Shown here one piece after another: positions 35,904-46,474 of a stretch of 64,000 nucleotides of DNA. Origin of the DNA: Rhodopseudomonas pentothenatexigens (lineage in GTDB: Bacteria > Pseudomonadota > Alphaproteobacteria > Rhizobiales > Xanthobacteraceae). The notes under the pieces are model-generated. The model saw only the letters and a list, made by a program, of their open reading frames with translations. It did not search any database and had not been told where the DNA came from. The stretch is from contig NZ_UFQQ01000018.1 in NCBI RefSeq assembly GCF_900218015.1, positions 1-64,000 of the forward strand, given 5' to 3'. Each line of letters opens with the position of its first letter. Position 1 is the stretch's first letter. Made by a program: the position numbers and the translations under genes.

Positions 35904-36311
35904 ATGTCGAAACCGCCGGTTTGCCCTGAGACCGGGAAGCCGATGTTTCGCGGCACCCGCCCGATGGAAGTCTCCTACAAGGGGCAGTCGGCGACGATCG
36001 ACATGCCCGGGTGGTACTGTGACGAGTCGGGCGAAAGCCTTCACACGGCGGAGGATTTGAAAGTTTCCGACGCCGCGTTGAAGGAGCTGCGGCTGCAGGT
36101 GGAAAATCTGCTGTCCCCGCAGGACATCAAACGCATCCGCGTGAAGATCGGCCTCACGCAGCGAGAAGCCGGAACGCTGCTAGGCGGCGGTCCCAACGCG
36201 TTCCAGAAATACGAGCAGGACGCGGTGACGGTGAGCAAGCCGATGAGCAACCTGCTGCGCATCCTGGAGAGACACCCAGAGGAGATCGAACGGCTCAGAA
36301 AGCAGGGATGA
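35904..36311 (+). CDS. mqsA: MqsA-type antitoxin with incomplete zinc motif
   Basis: 135-aa protein. C-terminal half is an XRE-type helix-turn-helix (IGLTQREAGTLLGGGPNAFQ), which in MqsA binds the operator. The N-terminal half normally binds zinc through two CxxC pairs. Here the first is CPET (C7, T10) and the second CDES (C39, S42), so each pair has lost its second Cys. The rest of the domain and the spacing are kept (SYKGQSATIDMPGWYC). It lies four bases after mqsR and should neutralise it and repress the pair. The loss suggests either no zinc or other ligands. Confidence 0.87.
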   Translation: MSKPPVCPETGKPMFRGTRPMEVSYKGQSATIDMPGWYCDESGESLHTAEDLKVSDAALKELRLQVENLLSPQDIKRIRVKIGLTQREAGTLLGGGPNAFQKYEQDAVTVSKPMSNLLRILERHPEEIERLRKQG

Positions 36312-36419
36312 CGGCGACTTCGCATCGATCGGCCCAGCCGACATTCCGGGTGCCACGGCAACCGCGCGAATTGGTCGCGGACGAAGCCGCCGCGTTGTGC
36401 CAGATTCCGCCGCGCCGGG

Positions 36420-38459
<2,040 letters not shown>

Positions 38460-38550
38460 GGCGTCCTCCCGATAGCGGCCCGCGGTTCGCGGCGCGGTTT
38501 GACGTCCACGCCGGCCGTTGACACGATGTTGGCTTGGGCTAATAATTGAC

Positions 38551-38564
38551 TGACCGATCGTTCA
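38551..38564. promoter_or_regulatory. Probable TetR-type operator for the paa genes
   Basis: TGACCGATCGTTCA is a near-perfect palindrome (one mismatched pair) in the divergent gap between paaZ and paaG. It resembles the sites of PaaR-like and other acyl-CoA-sensing TetR regulators (family knowledge). A flanking TTGAC/TTCAA pair extends the symmetry. No paaR gene is adjacent. Confidence 0.6.
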
Positions 38565-38610
38565 ATTCAAGAGGCTTTTCAAAAGCCCCGATACGGTGAG
38601 GGAGAGAGAC

Positions 38611-39396
38611 GTGGACGAGGTCCTGATCGACGATCGGGGAGCGTGGCGCGTGATCACGCTGAACCGGCCGGACCGGCTGAATTCGTTCAACGCGGCGATG
38701 CACCGTGCGCTGGCTACAGCGCTCGACGCGGCTCGCGATCCGGCCTGCCGCGCGGTGCTGCTGACCGGCGCCGGGCGCGGCTTCTGCGCCGGGCAGGATC
38801 TCGCCGACGTCGCGGTGACGGACGGCGCTGCGCCCGATCTCGGCGTCACCATCGACGAGTTCTACAATCCGCTGGTGCGGCGCATCCGTGCGCTGGACAA
38901 GCCCGTGGTATGTGCGGTCAACGGCACCGCGGCCGGCGCCGGCGCCAACATCGCGCTTAGCTGCGACATCGTGCTGGCGGCGCGCTCGGCGAAGTTCATC
39001 CAGTCGTTCGCCAAAATCGGGCTGGTGCCGGATTCCGGCGGCACCTGGCTGCTGCCGCGGCTGATCGGCGACGCCCGCGCCAAAGCGCTGGCGATGCTGG
39101 CCGAACCGATCGGCGCCGAGACCGCGGCAGGCTGGGGCCTGATCTGGCGGGCGGTCGACGACGATCAGCTCCGCACCGAAGCCGAAAAGCTCACCGCGCA
39201 TCTCGCCACCCAGCCGACGCAGGGGCTGGCGCTGATCAAGCAGGCGCTCGCGGCGGCGGCCACCAACACGCTCGACGCCCAGCTCGATCTCGAACGCGAC
39301 CTGCAACGGAAGGCCGGGCGGACGCCGGACTATGCCGAAGGCGTCGACGCCTTCATCGCCAAGCGCACGCCGAACTTCACCGGGAGGGCGTCGTGA
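38611..39396 (+). CDS. paaG: PaaG-type enoyl-CoA hydratase/isomerase
   Basis: 261-aa crotonase-fold enzyme; likely the isomerase making oxepin-CoA from epoxyphenylacetyl-CoA. The oxyanion-hole motifs are AGRGFCAGQDL and NGTAAGAGANIAL; the fold marker IGLVPDSGGTWLLPRLIG follows. Start: GTG at 38611 with GGGAGAGA upstream is preferred; GTG at 38596 is also in frame. It overlaps paaI by four bases, so the three genes paaG-paaI-paaK form one operon. Confidence 0.88.
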   Translation: MDEVLIDDRGAWRVITLNRPDRLNSFNAAMHRALATALDAARDPACRAVLLTGAGRGFCAGQDLADVAVTDGAAPDLGVTIDEFYNPLVRRIRALDKPVVCAVNGTAAGAGANIALSCDIVLAARSAKFIQSFAKIGLVPDSGGTWLLPRLIGDARAKALAMLAEPIGAETAAGWGLIWRAVDDDQLRTEAEKLTAHLATQPTQGLALIKQALAAAATNTLDAQLDLERDLQRKAGRTPDYAEGVDAFIAKRTPNFTGRAS

Positions 39397-39854
39397 CCGT
39401 GCAGGACGAGCTGTCGCCCGACGAACTGGCGCGGGCCTGCGCCGATGCGATGTGGGCCAACGATCACGCCAGCAAGGGGCTCGGCATGGAGATCGTCGAG
39501 ATCGGCGCCGGCTTCGCCACCCTGGCGATGACGGTCACCACCGAGATGGTCAATGGCCACGGCATCGCCCATGGCGGCTTCATCTTCACCCTGGCCGACA
39601 GCGCCTTCGCCTATGCATGCAATTCCTACAACGACTCGACCGTCGCGGCGCAGGGCGCGATCAGCTTCATCCGCCCCGGCAAGCTCGGCGCCCGGCTGGT
39701 GGCGAGCGCGCGCGAAGTCTCACGATCCGGCCGCAGCGGCATCTACGACGTCCGCGTCACGTCCGGATCGATGGTGATCGCCGAATTCCGCGGCCATTCG
39801 CGCGCGATCGGCGGCGCGCTGGTGCCGCAACAACAACAACAAGACCAATGTTGA
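39393..39854 (+). CDS. paaI: PaaI/PaaD-type hydroxyphenylacetyl-CoA thioesterase
   Basis: 153-aa hotdog-fold thioesterase, which releases stalled CoA thioesters during phenylacetate breakdown. The core is GHGIAHGGFIFTLADSAFAYACN. GTG start at 39393 overlaps the paaG stop. The C-terminus ends in five Gln encoded by a (CAA)5 run just before the stop, adjacent to the paaK ribosome site. Such a run can change length by slippage. Confidence 0.88.
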   Translation: MTVQDELSPDELARACADAMWANDHASKGLGMEIVEIGAGFATLAMTVTTEMVNGHGIAHGGFIFTLADSAFAYACNSYNDSTVAAQGAISFIRPGKLGARLVASAREVSRSGRSGIYDVRVTSGSMVIAEFRGHSRAIGGALVPQQQQQDQC

Positions 39855-39868
39855 GGGAGGAGACGGCG

Positions 39869-41200
39869 ATGGCCGCGACCGTGCATCAGATCAAGCTCGG
39901 CACCTACAATCCCGAACTCGACGATGTCGAGCGCGCCTCGCGCGACGAGATCACGGCGCTGCAGACCAAGCGGCTGGCGTGGTCGCTGAAGCACGCCTAC
40001 GACAACGTCGCGCATTACAAGGCCGCGTTCGACGCCAAGGGCGTGCATCCGTCGGACTTCCGCCAGCTCTCCGACCTGGCGAAATTCCCGTTCACGGTGA
40101 AGACCGATCTACGCGACAACTATCCGTTCAAGATGTTCGCGGTGCCGCGCGAACATCTTGTGCGGGTGCACGCCTCGTCGGGCACCACCGGCAAGCCGAT
40201 CGTGGTCGGCTACACCGCGGACGACATCGACACCTGGGCGACGGTGATGGCGCGCTCGCTGCGCGCCGCCGGCGCGCGGCGCGGCATGATCATCCATAAC
40301 TCCTACGGCTACGGCCTGTTCACCGGCGGGCTCGGCGCTCACTACGGCGGCGAGAAACTCGGCTGCACCGTGGTTCCGGTCTCCGGCGGCATGACCGAAC
40401 GGCAGGTGCAGCTAATCAACGACTTCAAGCCGGACGTCATCACCGTGACGCCGAGCTACATGCTGGCGATCCTCGACGAGTTCAAGCGCCAGGGCCTCGA
40501 CCCGCGGGCGTCGTCGCTGAAATACGGCGTGTTCGGCGCCGAGCCGTGGACCAACGCGATGCGCGCCGAGATCGAGCAGGCGTTCGACATGGACGCCACC
40601 GACATCTACGGCCTGTCGGAAGTGATCGGCCCCGGCGTCGCCCAGGAATGCGTCGAGACCAAGGACGGCCTGCACATCTGGGAGGATCACTTCTATCCCG
40701 AAGTGATCGACCCGGAGACCGGCGAGGTGCTGCCGGACGGCGAGAAGGGCGAACTGGTGTTCACCTCGCTGACCAAGGAAGCCTTCCCCGTCGTCCGCTA
40801 TCGCACCCGCGATTTGACGCGGCTGCTGCCGGGCACCGCGCGCCCGGGGATGCGACGGATGGAGAAGATCACCGGCCGCTCCGACGACATGATCATCCTG
40901 CGCGGCGTCAACGTGTTTCCGACCCAGATCGAGGAAGTGCTGCTCGGCACCGACTGGTGCGGCGGCCATTTCATCATCGAACTCACCCGCGAAGGCCGGA
41001 TGGACGAGATGACGGTGCTGGCCGAAGCGCGCGCCGAGAGCTGGGACGGCGCCGGCCTGGTGCCGCACGCCGAGCGGGCCGCCGCCTACATCAAGAACAC
41101 CATCGGGATTTCGACCACGATCAAAGTGGTGCCGCCCGACACGCTGGAGCGATCGCTCGGCAAGGCCCGGCGGGTGTTCGACAAGCGGCCGAAGGGCTAG
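39869..41200 (+). CDS. paaK: Phenylacetate-CoA ligase
   Basis: 443-aa AMP-forming ligase of the PaaK family, which activates phenylacetate to phenylacetyl-CoA in the cytoplasm. The P-loop-like motif is ASSGTTGKPIVVGYT, and the C-terminal region has RGVNVFPTQIEEVLL. Start at MAATVHQI (39869) has a GGGAGGAGA site; the upstream frame from 39332 is in-frame with no function. The gene is the third of the operon. Length matches. Confidence 0.93.
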   Translation: MAATVHQIKLGTYNPELDDVERASRDEITALQTKRLAWSLKHAYDNVAHYKAAFDAKGVHPSDFRQLSDLAKFPFTVKTDLRDNYPFKMFAVPREHLVRVHASSGTTGKPIVVGYTADDIDTWATVMARSLRAAGARRGMIIHNSYGYGLFTGGLGAHYGGEKLGCTVVPVSGGMTERQVQLINDFKPDVITVTPSYMLAILDEFKRQGLDPRASSLKYGVFGAEPWTNAMRAEIEQAFDMDATDIYGLSEVIGPGVAQECVETKDGLHIWEDHFYPEVIDPETGEVLPDGEKGELVFTSLTKEAFPVVRYRTRDLTRLLPGTARPGMRRMEKITGRSDDMIILRGVNVFPTQIEEVLLGTDWCGGHFIIELTREGRMDEMTVLAEARAESWDGAGLVPHAERAAAYIKNTIGISTTIKVVPPDTLERSLGKARRVFDKRPKG

Positions 41201-41208
41201 CCAACGCG

Positions 41209-41328
41209 GTCATTCCGGGGCGCGCAGCGCGAACCCGGACTCTCGCCCGCTTGGGAATAGGACGTTGCCCCGCTCTGCCCGTTGCGGACTCCGGGTTCGT
41301 GCAGCTTTGCTGCACGCCCCGGAATGAC
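41209..41328. repeat. Palindromic intergenic repeat (GTCATTCCGGGG family)
   Basis: GTCATTCCGGGGCGCGCAGC at the start and GCTGCACGCCCCGGAATGAC at the end, with inner CCCGGACTC/GGACTCCGGG arms. It fills most of the gap between convergent paaK and the MFS gene, and may end both transcripts. Confidence 0.9.
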
Positions 41329-41343
41329 CAGCCTCTCTCTAAG

Positions 41344-42573
41344 CTACTCCGCGCCGCGCAGTCGCGAGGCCGCCAGCAGCACCAGGCCGGCACCGGCGAC
41401 CGACCAGCACGCCACCGGCGCCCATTGCAGCAGCGGCGCGTAGTCCGGCAGCTTCTGCATCCCGCCGGCCACCGCCGCCATTCGCGCGAAGGTCGCCAGC
41501 GCCAGCGCGGAGAACACCAAGCCCGCGAGCTTGCCCTCGGCGCCGGTGCGGCCGATCGCGAGCGCGGCCGACACCGCGCTCATCAGCATGCAGCCCCACG
41601 CCGCGCCGGCGACAAACTGCGCGGCGATCAGCACGGTGAGCGAGCCGGCCAGTTCGGCGATGCCGACAGCTATCGCGCCGATCAAGCCGGCGACGCCCAT
41701 CACGATCAGTCCGCCGCGATGTTTGACCACGAGGCTGGCCGGAAACAGCGCGAGGTTGAAGCCGATCCAGAACACCGGCATCAGCCATTGCAGATCGCCC
41801 GGCGCGGCGAAACGCGAAAACAGGTTGGCGCTGTTGATGCTGAAATGAAGCTGATAGCCGAGCGCGAGGATCAGCATCGCCGCGACGAACAGCGCCGGCA
41901 CCTTGCCGAGCGGTTTGGCGACTGCGCGCGGCGGCGCGGGCGTGCGCTGCCCGGCGAGGTGACGTTCGACCTTGATCAGCACCAGCGTGGTGAGCACCAA
42001 CACCACGCTGGAGATCATGAACGGCAGCAGCGGATCGACGCCTCTCAGCACCACGCCGAGATACGGCGACACCGCGCCGGCGAGGCCGTAGCCGAGCATG
42101 GTCAACGCCGACAGGAATGGCAGCGACGGTCGCGCACCGTATTTGCCGAACAGCGTGAGCGGCGGCGCACGCAGCACCGAGGAGCTCGCGGCCCACAGCA
42201 CGATCAGCGCGATCAACGCCGTTTGGGCGCCGGGCCCCTGCCCGGCCACCAGCGGCATGGCGACGAAGGCGGCGCAGGACAGCGCCGCGACGATCGCAAC
42301 GAAGATGCCGAGCCGGCCGACCAGCGCCGACACCCGGTCGGCGGCGATCCCCATCGCGGTGTCGGTGAGGGTGAAGATGGCCTGGTCGAGCATCAGGATC
42401 AGGATCACCGCGGCGGGCGCGATCCCGACCTCGGCGGCGAGCTTCGGCAGATAGATCACGTAGGTGGTCCAGAGCAGCGTGAACAGCAATTGCAGCAGCG
42501 CCACATAGACTCCGGCGCGGGTGACGCCGCTCGCCGGCTTCGCCTCGACCCCGTCGTTCGCCAGATCGGTCAT
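41344..42573 (-). CDS. MFS transporter
   Basis: 409-aa membrane protein with about twelve hydrophobic segments typical of the major facilitator superfamily. It has no signature specific to a substrate. It is convergent with paaK and next to alkB, so a link to phenylacetate uptake cannot be shown. The first residues MTDLANDGVEAKPASG are hydrophilic and cytoplasmic. Confidence 0.83.
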   Translation of the reverse strand: MTDLANDGVEAKPASGVTRAGVYVALLQLLFTLLWTTYVIYLPKLAAEVGIAPAAVILILMLDQAIFTLTDTAMGIAADRVSALVGRLGIFVAIVAALSCAAFVAMPLVAGQGPGAQTALIALIVLWAASSSVLRAPPLTLFGKYGARPSLPFLSALTMLGYGLAGAVSPYLGVVLRGVDPLLPFMISSVVLVLTTLVLIKVERHLAGQRTPAPPRAVAKPLGKVPALFVAAMLILALGYQLHFSINSANLFSRFAAPGDLQWLMPVFWIGFNLALFPASLVVKHRGGLIVMGVAGLIGAIAVGIAELAGSLTVLIAAQFVAGAAWGCMLMSAVSAALAIGRTGAEGKLAGLVFSALALATFARMAAVAGGMQKLPDYAPLLQWAPVACWSVAGAGLVLLAASRLRGAE

Positions 42574-42611
42574 GAGCCCCCTTTTGGGTCGTGCCTCTGT
42601 GCCGCGCGCCG

Positions 42612-43262
42612 CTACAGCGCCTTGCGGAAGGTGAGATTGATCCGTTGCCGGCCGAGCAGCGGATGCTCACCGTCCTTCAGCGTCAGCACGCCATGATACA
42701 CCAGCCGCGACGGCCCGCCCCACACCAGCACGTCGCCGTGGCGCAATTGGTAGTTGATCGGCTTGTCGCTGCGGTTCATTCCGCCGAACTGGAAGGTCGC
42801 CGGCAGGCCGAGCGACAGCGAGACGATTGGCGCCGAGAAGTCGGCTTCGTCCTTGTCCTGATGCAGCGCCATCCTGGCGCCGGGGACGTAGCGGTTGATC
42901 AGGCAGGCATCCGGATCGAAGCCGGCAAAGCCGGCCTCGGTGGCGGCGCGCTGCGCCAGATCGCGCAGCACCGCGGGCATCTCCGGCCACGGCGCCGCGC
43001 TGTCCGGATCGGTCGGAGAATAGCGATAGCCGCGGCGGTCGGTGACCCAGCCGGCGGTGCCGCAGCTCGTCATCGCCACGCTCATGGTGTGGCCGCCCGG
43101 CGTCATCATGTGGCGGAACGACGCGCGGGCGACGACGGCGTCGATCGCCGCGAGCACGTCATGCTCGTTGTCGCGGGCAAAGCCGCGCAGCAGCGCAGCG
43201 CCGGGCGCGATGTCTTGGCGGCGCGGCAGCGGCGCGTCGAGACTGTCGAACAGATCCGCCAT
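42612..43262 (-). CDS. alkB: AlkB-type DNA/RNA oxidative demethylase
   Basis: 216-aa 2-oxoglutarate/Fe(II) dioxygenase that repairs alkylated bases. The iron ligands are His and Asp in MALHQDKDEADF and the distal His in RLVYHGVL; the Arg for 2-oxoglutarate is in RINLTFR. Start ATG 43262 shares a base with the stop of the LysR gene (TAATG), so the two are coupled. Shorter reading starts are not needed; the frame upstream to 43541 is antisense to lysR and not the gene. Confidence 0.93.
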   Translation of the reverse strand: MADLFDSLDAPLPRRQDIAPGAALLRGFARDNEHDVLAAIDAVVARASFRHMMTPGGHTMSVAMTSCGTAGWVTDRRGYRYSPTDPDSAAPWPEMPAVLRDLAQRAATEAGFAGFDPDACLINRYVPGARMALHQDKDEADFSAPIVSLSLGLPATFQFGGMNRSDKPINYQLRHGDVLVWGGPSRLVYHGVLTLKDGEHPLLGRQRINLTFRKAL

Positions 43263-44179
43263 TACGCGCTGCTCCCCTTCACATTGCCGCCGAACTGCCA
43301 GTCCGCCGTCTCCACCGCAAGATCGATGAAGGCGCGCACCTTGGCGGAGAGCAGCCGCGCGGTCGGATACACCATCGTGATCGGCAGCGGCGGCACCTCG
43401 TAATCGGCGAGCACGATCTGTAGCCGCCCCGCCGCGATCGCGTCGGCGGCCTGATAGGCAAGCACGCGTGCGAACCCGCCGCCCCGCTCGGCATCGAGGA
43501 TCGCGACATCGGCGACGTTGCTGACGAGGCGCGGCACGCACGGCACCCGGACGTCACGGCCATCGAGCACGAAGCGCCATTCCACCGGCGCGCCGGTCTG
43601 GCCGAAATGCACGATGTCGTGAGCCGCGATCTCGGCCGGGGTCGCTGGCACGCCGCGCGCCGCCAGATAGTCCGGCGACGCCACCACGATCCGCCGCATC
43701 GCGCCGAGCTGCCGGGCCACCAGACTGGAATCCGACAGATGCCCGATCCGGACCGCGCAATCGACGCCGTCCTCGACCAGATTGATCATCAGGTCCGACA
43801 GCCGCAATTCGCCGGTCACCTGCGGATAGCGCCGCAGATAGTCCGACAGCAGCGGTGCGACATAGCGCCGGCCGAAGCCGACCGGCGCCGACACCACCAA
43901 CCGGCCCGACGGCGTGACGTGCTCGGCCGCGGCCGAGGCGTCGGCCTCTTCGAGATCGGCGAGAATCCGCCGCACCCGCTCCAGATAGCGCGCGCCGGTG
44001 TCGGTGAGCGCGACCGAGCGCGTCGTCCGCTGCAGCAGCCGGGTGCCGAGACGCTGTTCCAGCGTCGCAACCAGCCGCGTCACCGCAGAGGGCGATATCC
44101 CGAGTTTACGCGCCGCCGGCGCAAAGCCCTGCAGCTCGGCGACGGCGACGAACGCGCTCATGGTGTCGAGACGGTCCAT
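43262..44179 (-). CDS. LysR-family transcriptional regulator
   Basis: 305-aa LysR regulator: helix-turn-helix at residues about 17-36 (GFAPAARKLGISPSAVTRLV) and a LysR substrate domain. Start MDRLDTMSAFV at 44179. It is divergent from a flavin-type gene, with an AACAAT/ATTGTT pair at 44200-44205 and 44224-44229 in the gap, and coupled to alkB. The link to alkB might be positional rather than functional. Confidence 0.92.
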   Translation of the reverse strand: MDRLDTMSAFVAVAELQGFAPAARKLGISPSAVTRLVATLEQRLGTRLLQRTTRSVALTDTGARYLERVRRILADLEEADASAAAEHVTPSGRLVVSAPVGFGRRYVAPLLSDYLRRYPQVTGELRLSDLMINLVEDGVDCAVRIGHLSDSSLVARQLGAMRRIVVASPDYLAARGVPATPAEIAAHDIVHFGQTGAPVEWRFVLDGRDVRVPCVPRLVSNVADVAILDAERGGGFARVLAYQAADAIAAGRLQIVLADYEVPPLPITMVYPTARLLSAKVRAFIDLAVETADWQFGGNVKGSSA

Positions 44180-44280
44180 GGCACTATTTCGTCCTGCGCA
44201 ACAATAAAGTGTCAAATCAACTGATTGTTTGGCGGAAGAGAAAGGACGATCTGTCCGACACATTCGAGCAGGAGGGTCTC

Positions 44281-44901
44281 ATGACCGAAGCGCTGCACGT
44301 CTCCAGCGACATCGCCTTCACCCCCGCCGTCAAGGCAATCCAGACCCGCAAGGGCTCGCGCGAGTCCTATGCCCGGGTCGAACGCAACGGCGGCTGGGCA
44401 ACCACGATCGACGACAACCTCGCCGCTTTCCTCGGCGCCCAGACCAGCGTGCTGCTCGCCACCGCGAGCGCCGACGGGCAGCCCTACATCCAGCATCGCG
44501 GCGGGCCGGCCGGCTTCCTGCATGTGCTCGACCCGCAGACCATCGGGTTCGCCGACTTCAAGGGCAATCAGCAGTTCATCACCCAGGGCAATCTCGCCGA
44601 GAACCCGAAGGCCTATCTGTTCGTGATCGATTACGCGCACCGCCGGCGCATCAAGATCTGGGGCCGCGCCCGTGTGATCGAGGACGATCCGGAGCTGATC
44701 GCCCGGCTGATGCCGAAGGGCTACAAGGCCCGCCCCGAACAGGCGATCCTGTTCGAGGTCGCGGCTTGGGACAGCAACTGCCCGCAGCACATCCCGCAGA
44801 AGTTCGATGCGGCCGATGTCGCCGCGGCGATCACCACCCGGGACATCCGGATCGCCGAGCTGGAAGCGCTGCTCGCCGCCGCCACCCAGGCGAAGGAATA
44901 A
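44281..44901 (+). CDS. PNPOx-fold flavin/F420-type protein
   Basis: 206-aa split-barrel protein of the pyridoxamine 5'-phosphate oxidase-like family. FLGAQTSVLLATASADGQPYI and GNLAENPKAYLFVIDYAHRR mark the flavin-binding barrel. Start at ATG 44281 (GCAGGAGGGTCTC upstream). The family includes flavin reductases and general stress proteins. It is divergent from lysR and possibly under its control. Confidence 0.83.
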   Translation: MTEALHVSSDIAFTPAVKAIQTRKGSRESYARVERNGGWATTIDDNLAAFLGAQTSVLLATASADGQPYIQHRGGPAGFLHVLDPQTIGFADFKGNQQFITQGNLAENPKAYLFVIDYAHRRRIKIWGRARVIEDDPELIARLMPKGYKARPEQAILFEVAAWDSNCPQHIPQKFDAADVAAAITTRDIRIAELEALLAAATQAKE

Positions 44902-44969
44902 CGACGCACCGGACGATTTGCCCGCGTCCGACCGTTTCGCGCGCGGCCGGGCCGGGATAAACAGGGCCG

Positions 44970-45356
44970 ATGACCGCCCTCGCCCCGATCAACGCCAACA
45001 CCTGCCAAAGCTGCGGCGCCTGCTGCGGCTATTCGGAGAACTGGCCGCGCTTCACGATCGAGGACGACGCCGCGCTCGACGCCATTCCGGCGGCGCTGGT
45101 CAACGCGCGACTGTCGGGAATGCGCTGCGACGCCGATCGCTGTGCCGCGCTGAGCGGCACCATCGGGCAAGCCACGGCCTGCACGATCTACCCGCTGCGT
45201 CCCGAGGTGTGCCGCGACTGCCTCCCCGGCGATCCGGAATGCAACATGGCGCGGCGCAAATTCCGGCTGCCGCCGCTGCCGAGCGCGCTCGCCGAGACCG
45301 ATCAGTTGGCGACGTCAGGGGCCGGTGCGTCGTCGGATTCCAGCTCGGAGTCCTGA
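44970..45356 (+). CDS. YkgJ-family Cys-cluster protein
   Basis: 128-aa protein with CQSCGACCGY near residue 12, a further C and CRDCLPGDPECN. This is the YkgJ/zinc- or iron-chelating Cys-cluster family, function unclear. The C-terminal tail is Ser/Glu-rich. The 3' end overlaps the 3' end of the minus-strand hypothetical gene by 55 bases. Confidence 0.78.
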   Translation: MTALAPINANTCQSCGACCGYSENWPRFTIEDDAALDAIPAALVNARLSGMRCDADRCAALSGTIGQATACTIYPLRPEVCRDCLPGDPECNMARRKFRLPPLPSALAETDQLATSGAGASSDSSSES

Positions 45357-45709
45357 TCGAGGGGCGCGAAGCTGGCCAGCGGCGCGGTCGACAGCGTGAT
45401 CGCCTTGCGCTGTGAGTAGCTGCTGACCGCCGGAGCCCGCCTTTCGTGCGCCAGCGCGTACAGCACGGAACCGGCACGGCCACCGACCTGGATCAGGTCG
45501 CGCTCGTCGCAGCTCGCCGCCACGGCGAGCGCCAGCGGCTGCAAATGCGCCCGGCGATAGCAGAACAGCGCCAACATCGCGCGAACGTCGCCCGACACGC
45601 TGTCAACTAACTGTGACAATCCATGCTCGTTGGCGCGATACATCTGGCCCAGCAGTTCCTCGCGGACCGGGCAAGCGTCGTTCTCGAAAGCTTCACGGCT
45701 GGACCACAT
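45302..45709 (-). CDS. Hypothetical protein, overlaps ykgJ-like gene
   Basis: 135-aa protein, not recognised. The N-terminus begins MWSSREAFENDACPVREELL; mid part contains FCYRRAHLQPLALAVAASCD; the tail ends in acidic DQDSELESDDAPAPDVAN. The start has GGGAGAACGCCG before ATG. It ends inside the convergent ykgJ-like gene, 55 bases deep. It could be a regulatory or stress-related small protein. Confidence 0.6.
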   Translation of the reverse strand: MWSSREAFENDACPVREELLGQMYRANEHGLSQLVDSVSGDVRAMLALFCYRRAHLQPLALAVAASCDERDLIQVGGRAGSVLYALAHERRAPAVSSYSQRKAITLSTAPLASFAPLDQDSELESDDAPAPDVAN

Positions 45710-46025
45710 CGGCGTTCTCCCGAACAGGTGACGGTCGTGAGGATGCGACCCATTCTGTTAATGGGCTCTTAACTACACAACCTAATACCAGCACCTGCCC
45801 TTGCGCCGTGTGCATGGAACTAAACACGGATCACGATTTGATACAGCGACAATTTTGCACGTGACGGCGAGCCGGCAAGGATTAACTATCCGCGTGCCGC
45901 TTGCCCGGCGAGTTCCGAGCAGCGAGCAGCGTGGTGCCGGAACGATCGAGCCGCGACTCACATTCACGACATCCAGGCTCGGCGAGATCCATTCGGCACG
46001 TTCAGTTGGCACGATGGAGCGTACC
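45710..46025. other. 316-base divergent gap, no gene
   Basis: Between the minus-strand hypothetical gene and the phasin-like gene. It has a small hairpin CCCATT/AATGGG at about 45748-45764. Promoters for both genes should be here, but I find no convincing -35/-10 pair. Confidence 0.5.
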
Positions 46026-46409
46026 ATGACTGATCCGGTCACGTTGTTCCCCAATCTGATGCAACCTGCAGCCAAGACCTACGCCCCGATGGGGATCAAG
46101 TTCTGGGAGAGCGAGGCGACCGTCCTCGACAGCATGAAGGAATTCGCCGACGGTTGGTTCGAACGGCGGCGCATTGGAACCCGCGCCGCGCTGGAAACCG
46201 CACGGCGGATGGGGGAAGCGACCACGCCGCTCGATGCGTTTCGCGAATATCAGGACTGGCTCGGCGGCGCGATGGCCCGCATGCTCGAAGACGGCATGGC
46301 GTGGCAGCAGCAATTCATGAAGGCCAACGCCAAGCTGGCGCCGCACATGCCGCGTCAGGACGAGCCGACCGACGCAGCGCCGTCGCCAGAGACGCGGATG
46401 AGCGCTTAG
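46026..46409 (+). CDS. Phasin-like protein
   Basis: 127-aa protein with long helices: TYAPMGIKFWESEATVLDSM, then RMGEATTPLDAFREYQDWLG. This order resembles the phasin family, which coats polyhydroxyalkanoate granules. Start ATG 46026 has GGAG five bases upstream; ATG at 46014 is also possible. It is alone and divergent from the hypothetical gene. Confidence 0.6.
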   Translation: MTDPVTLFPNLMQPAAKTYAPMGIKFWESEATVLDSMKEFADGWFERRRIGTRAALETARRMGEATTPLDAFREYQDWLGGAMARMLEDGMAWQQQFMKANAKLAPHMPRQDEPTDAAPSPETRMSA

Positions 46410-46474
46410 CCCTCCGGGCTCGACGCTGCTGACCGCGCAAACGGCGGGACGCCGAGTTCGCATATTTGCGCAGA

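Noticed and set aside
40546-42696. Plus-strand frame of 716 aa over paaK and the MFS gene
   Set aside because: Covers genes on both strands plus a palindromic repeat; no domain seen.
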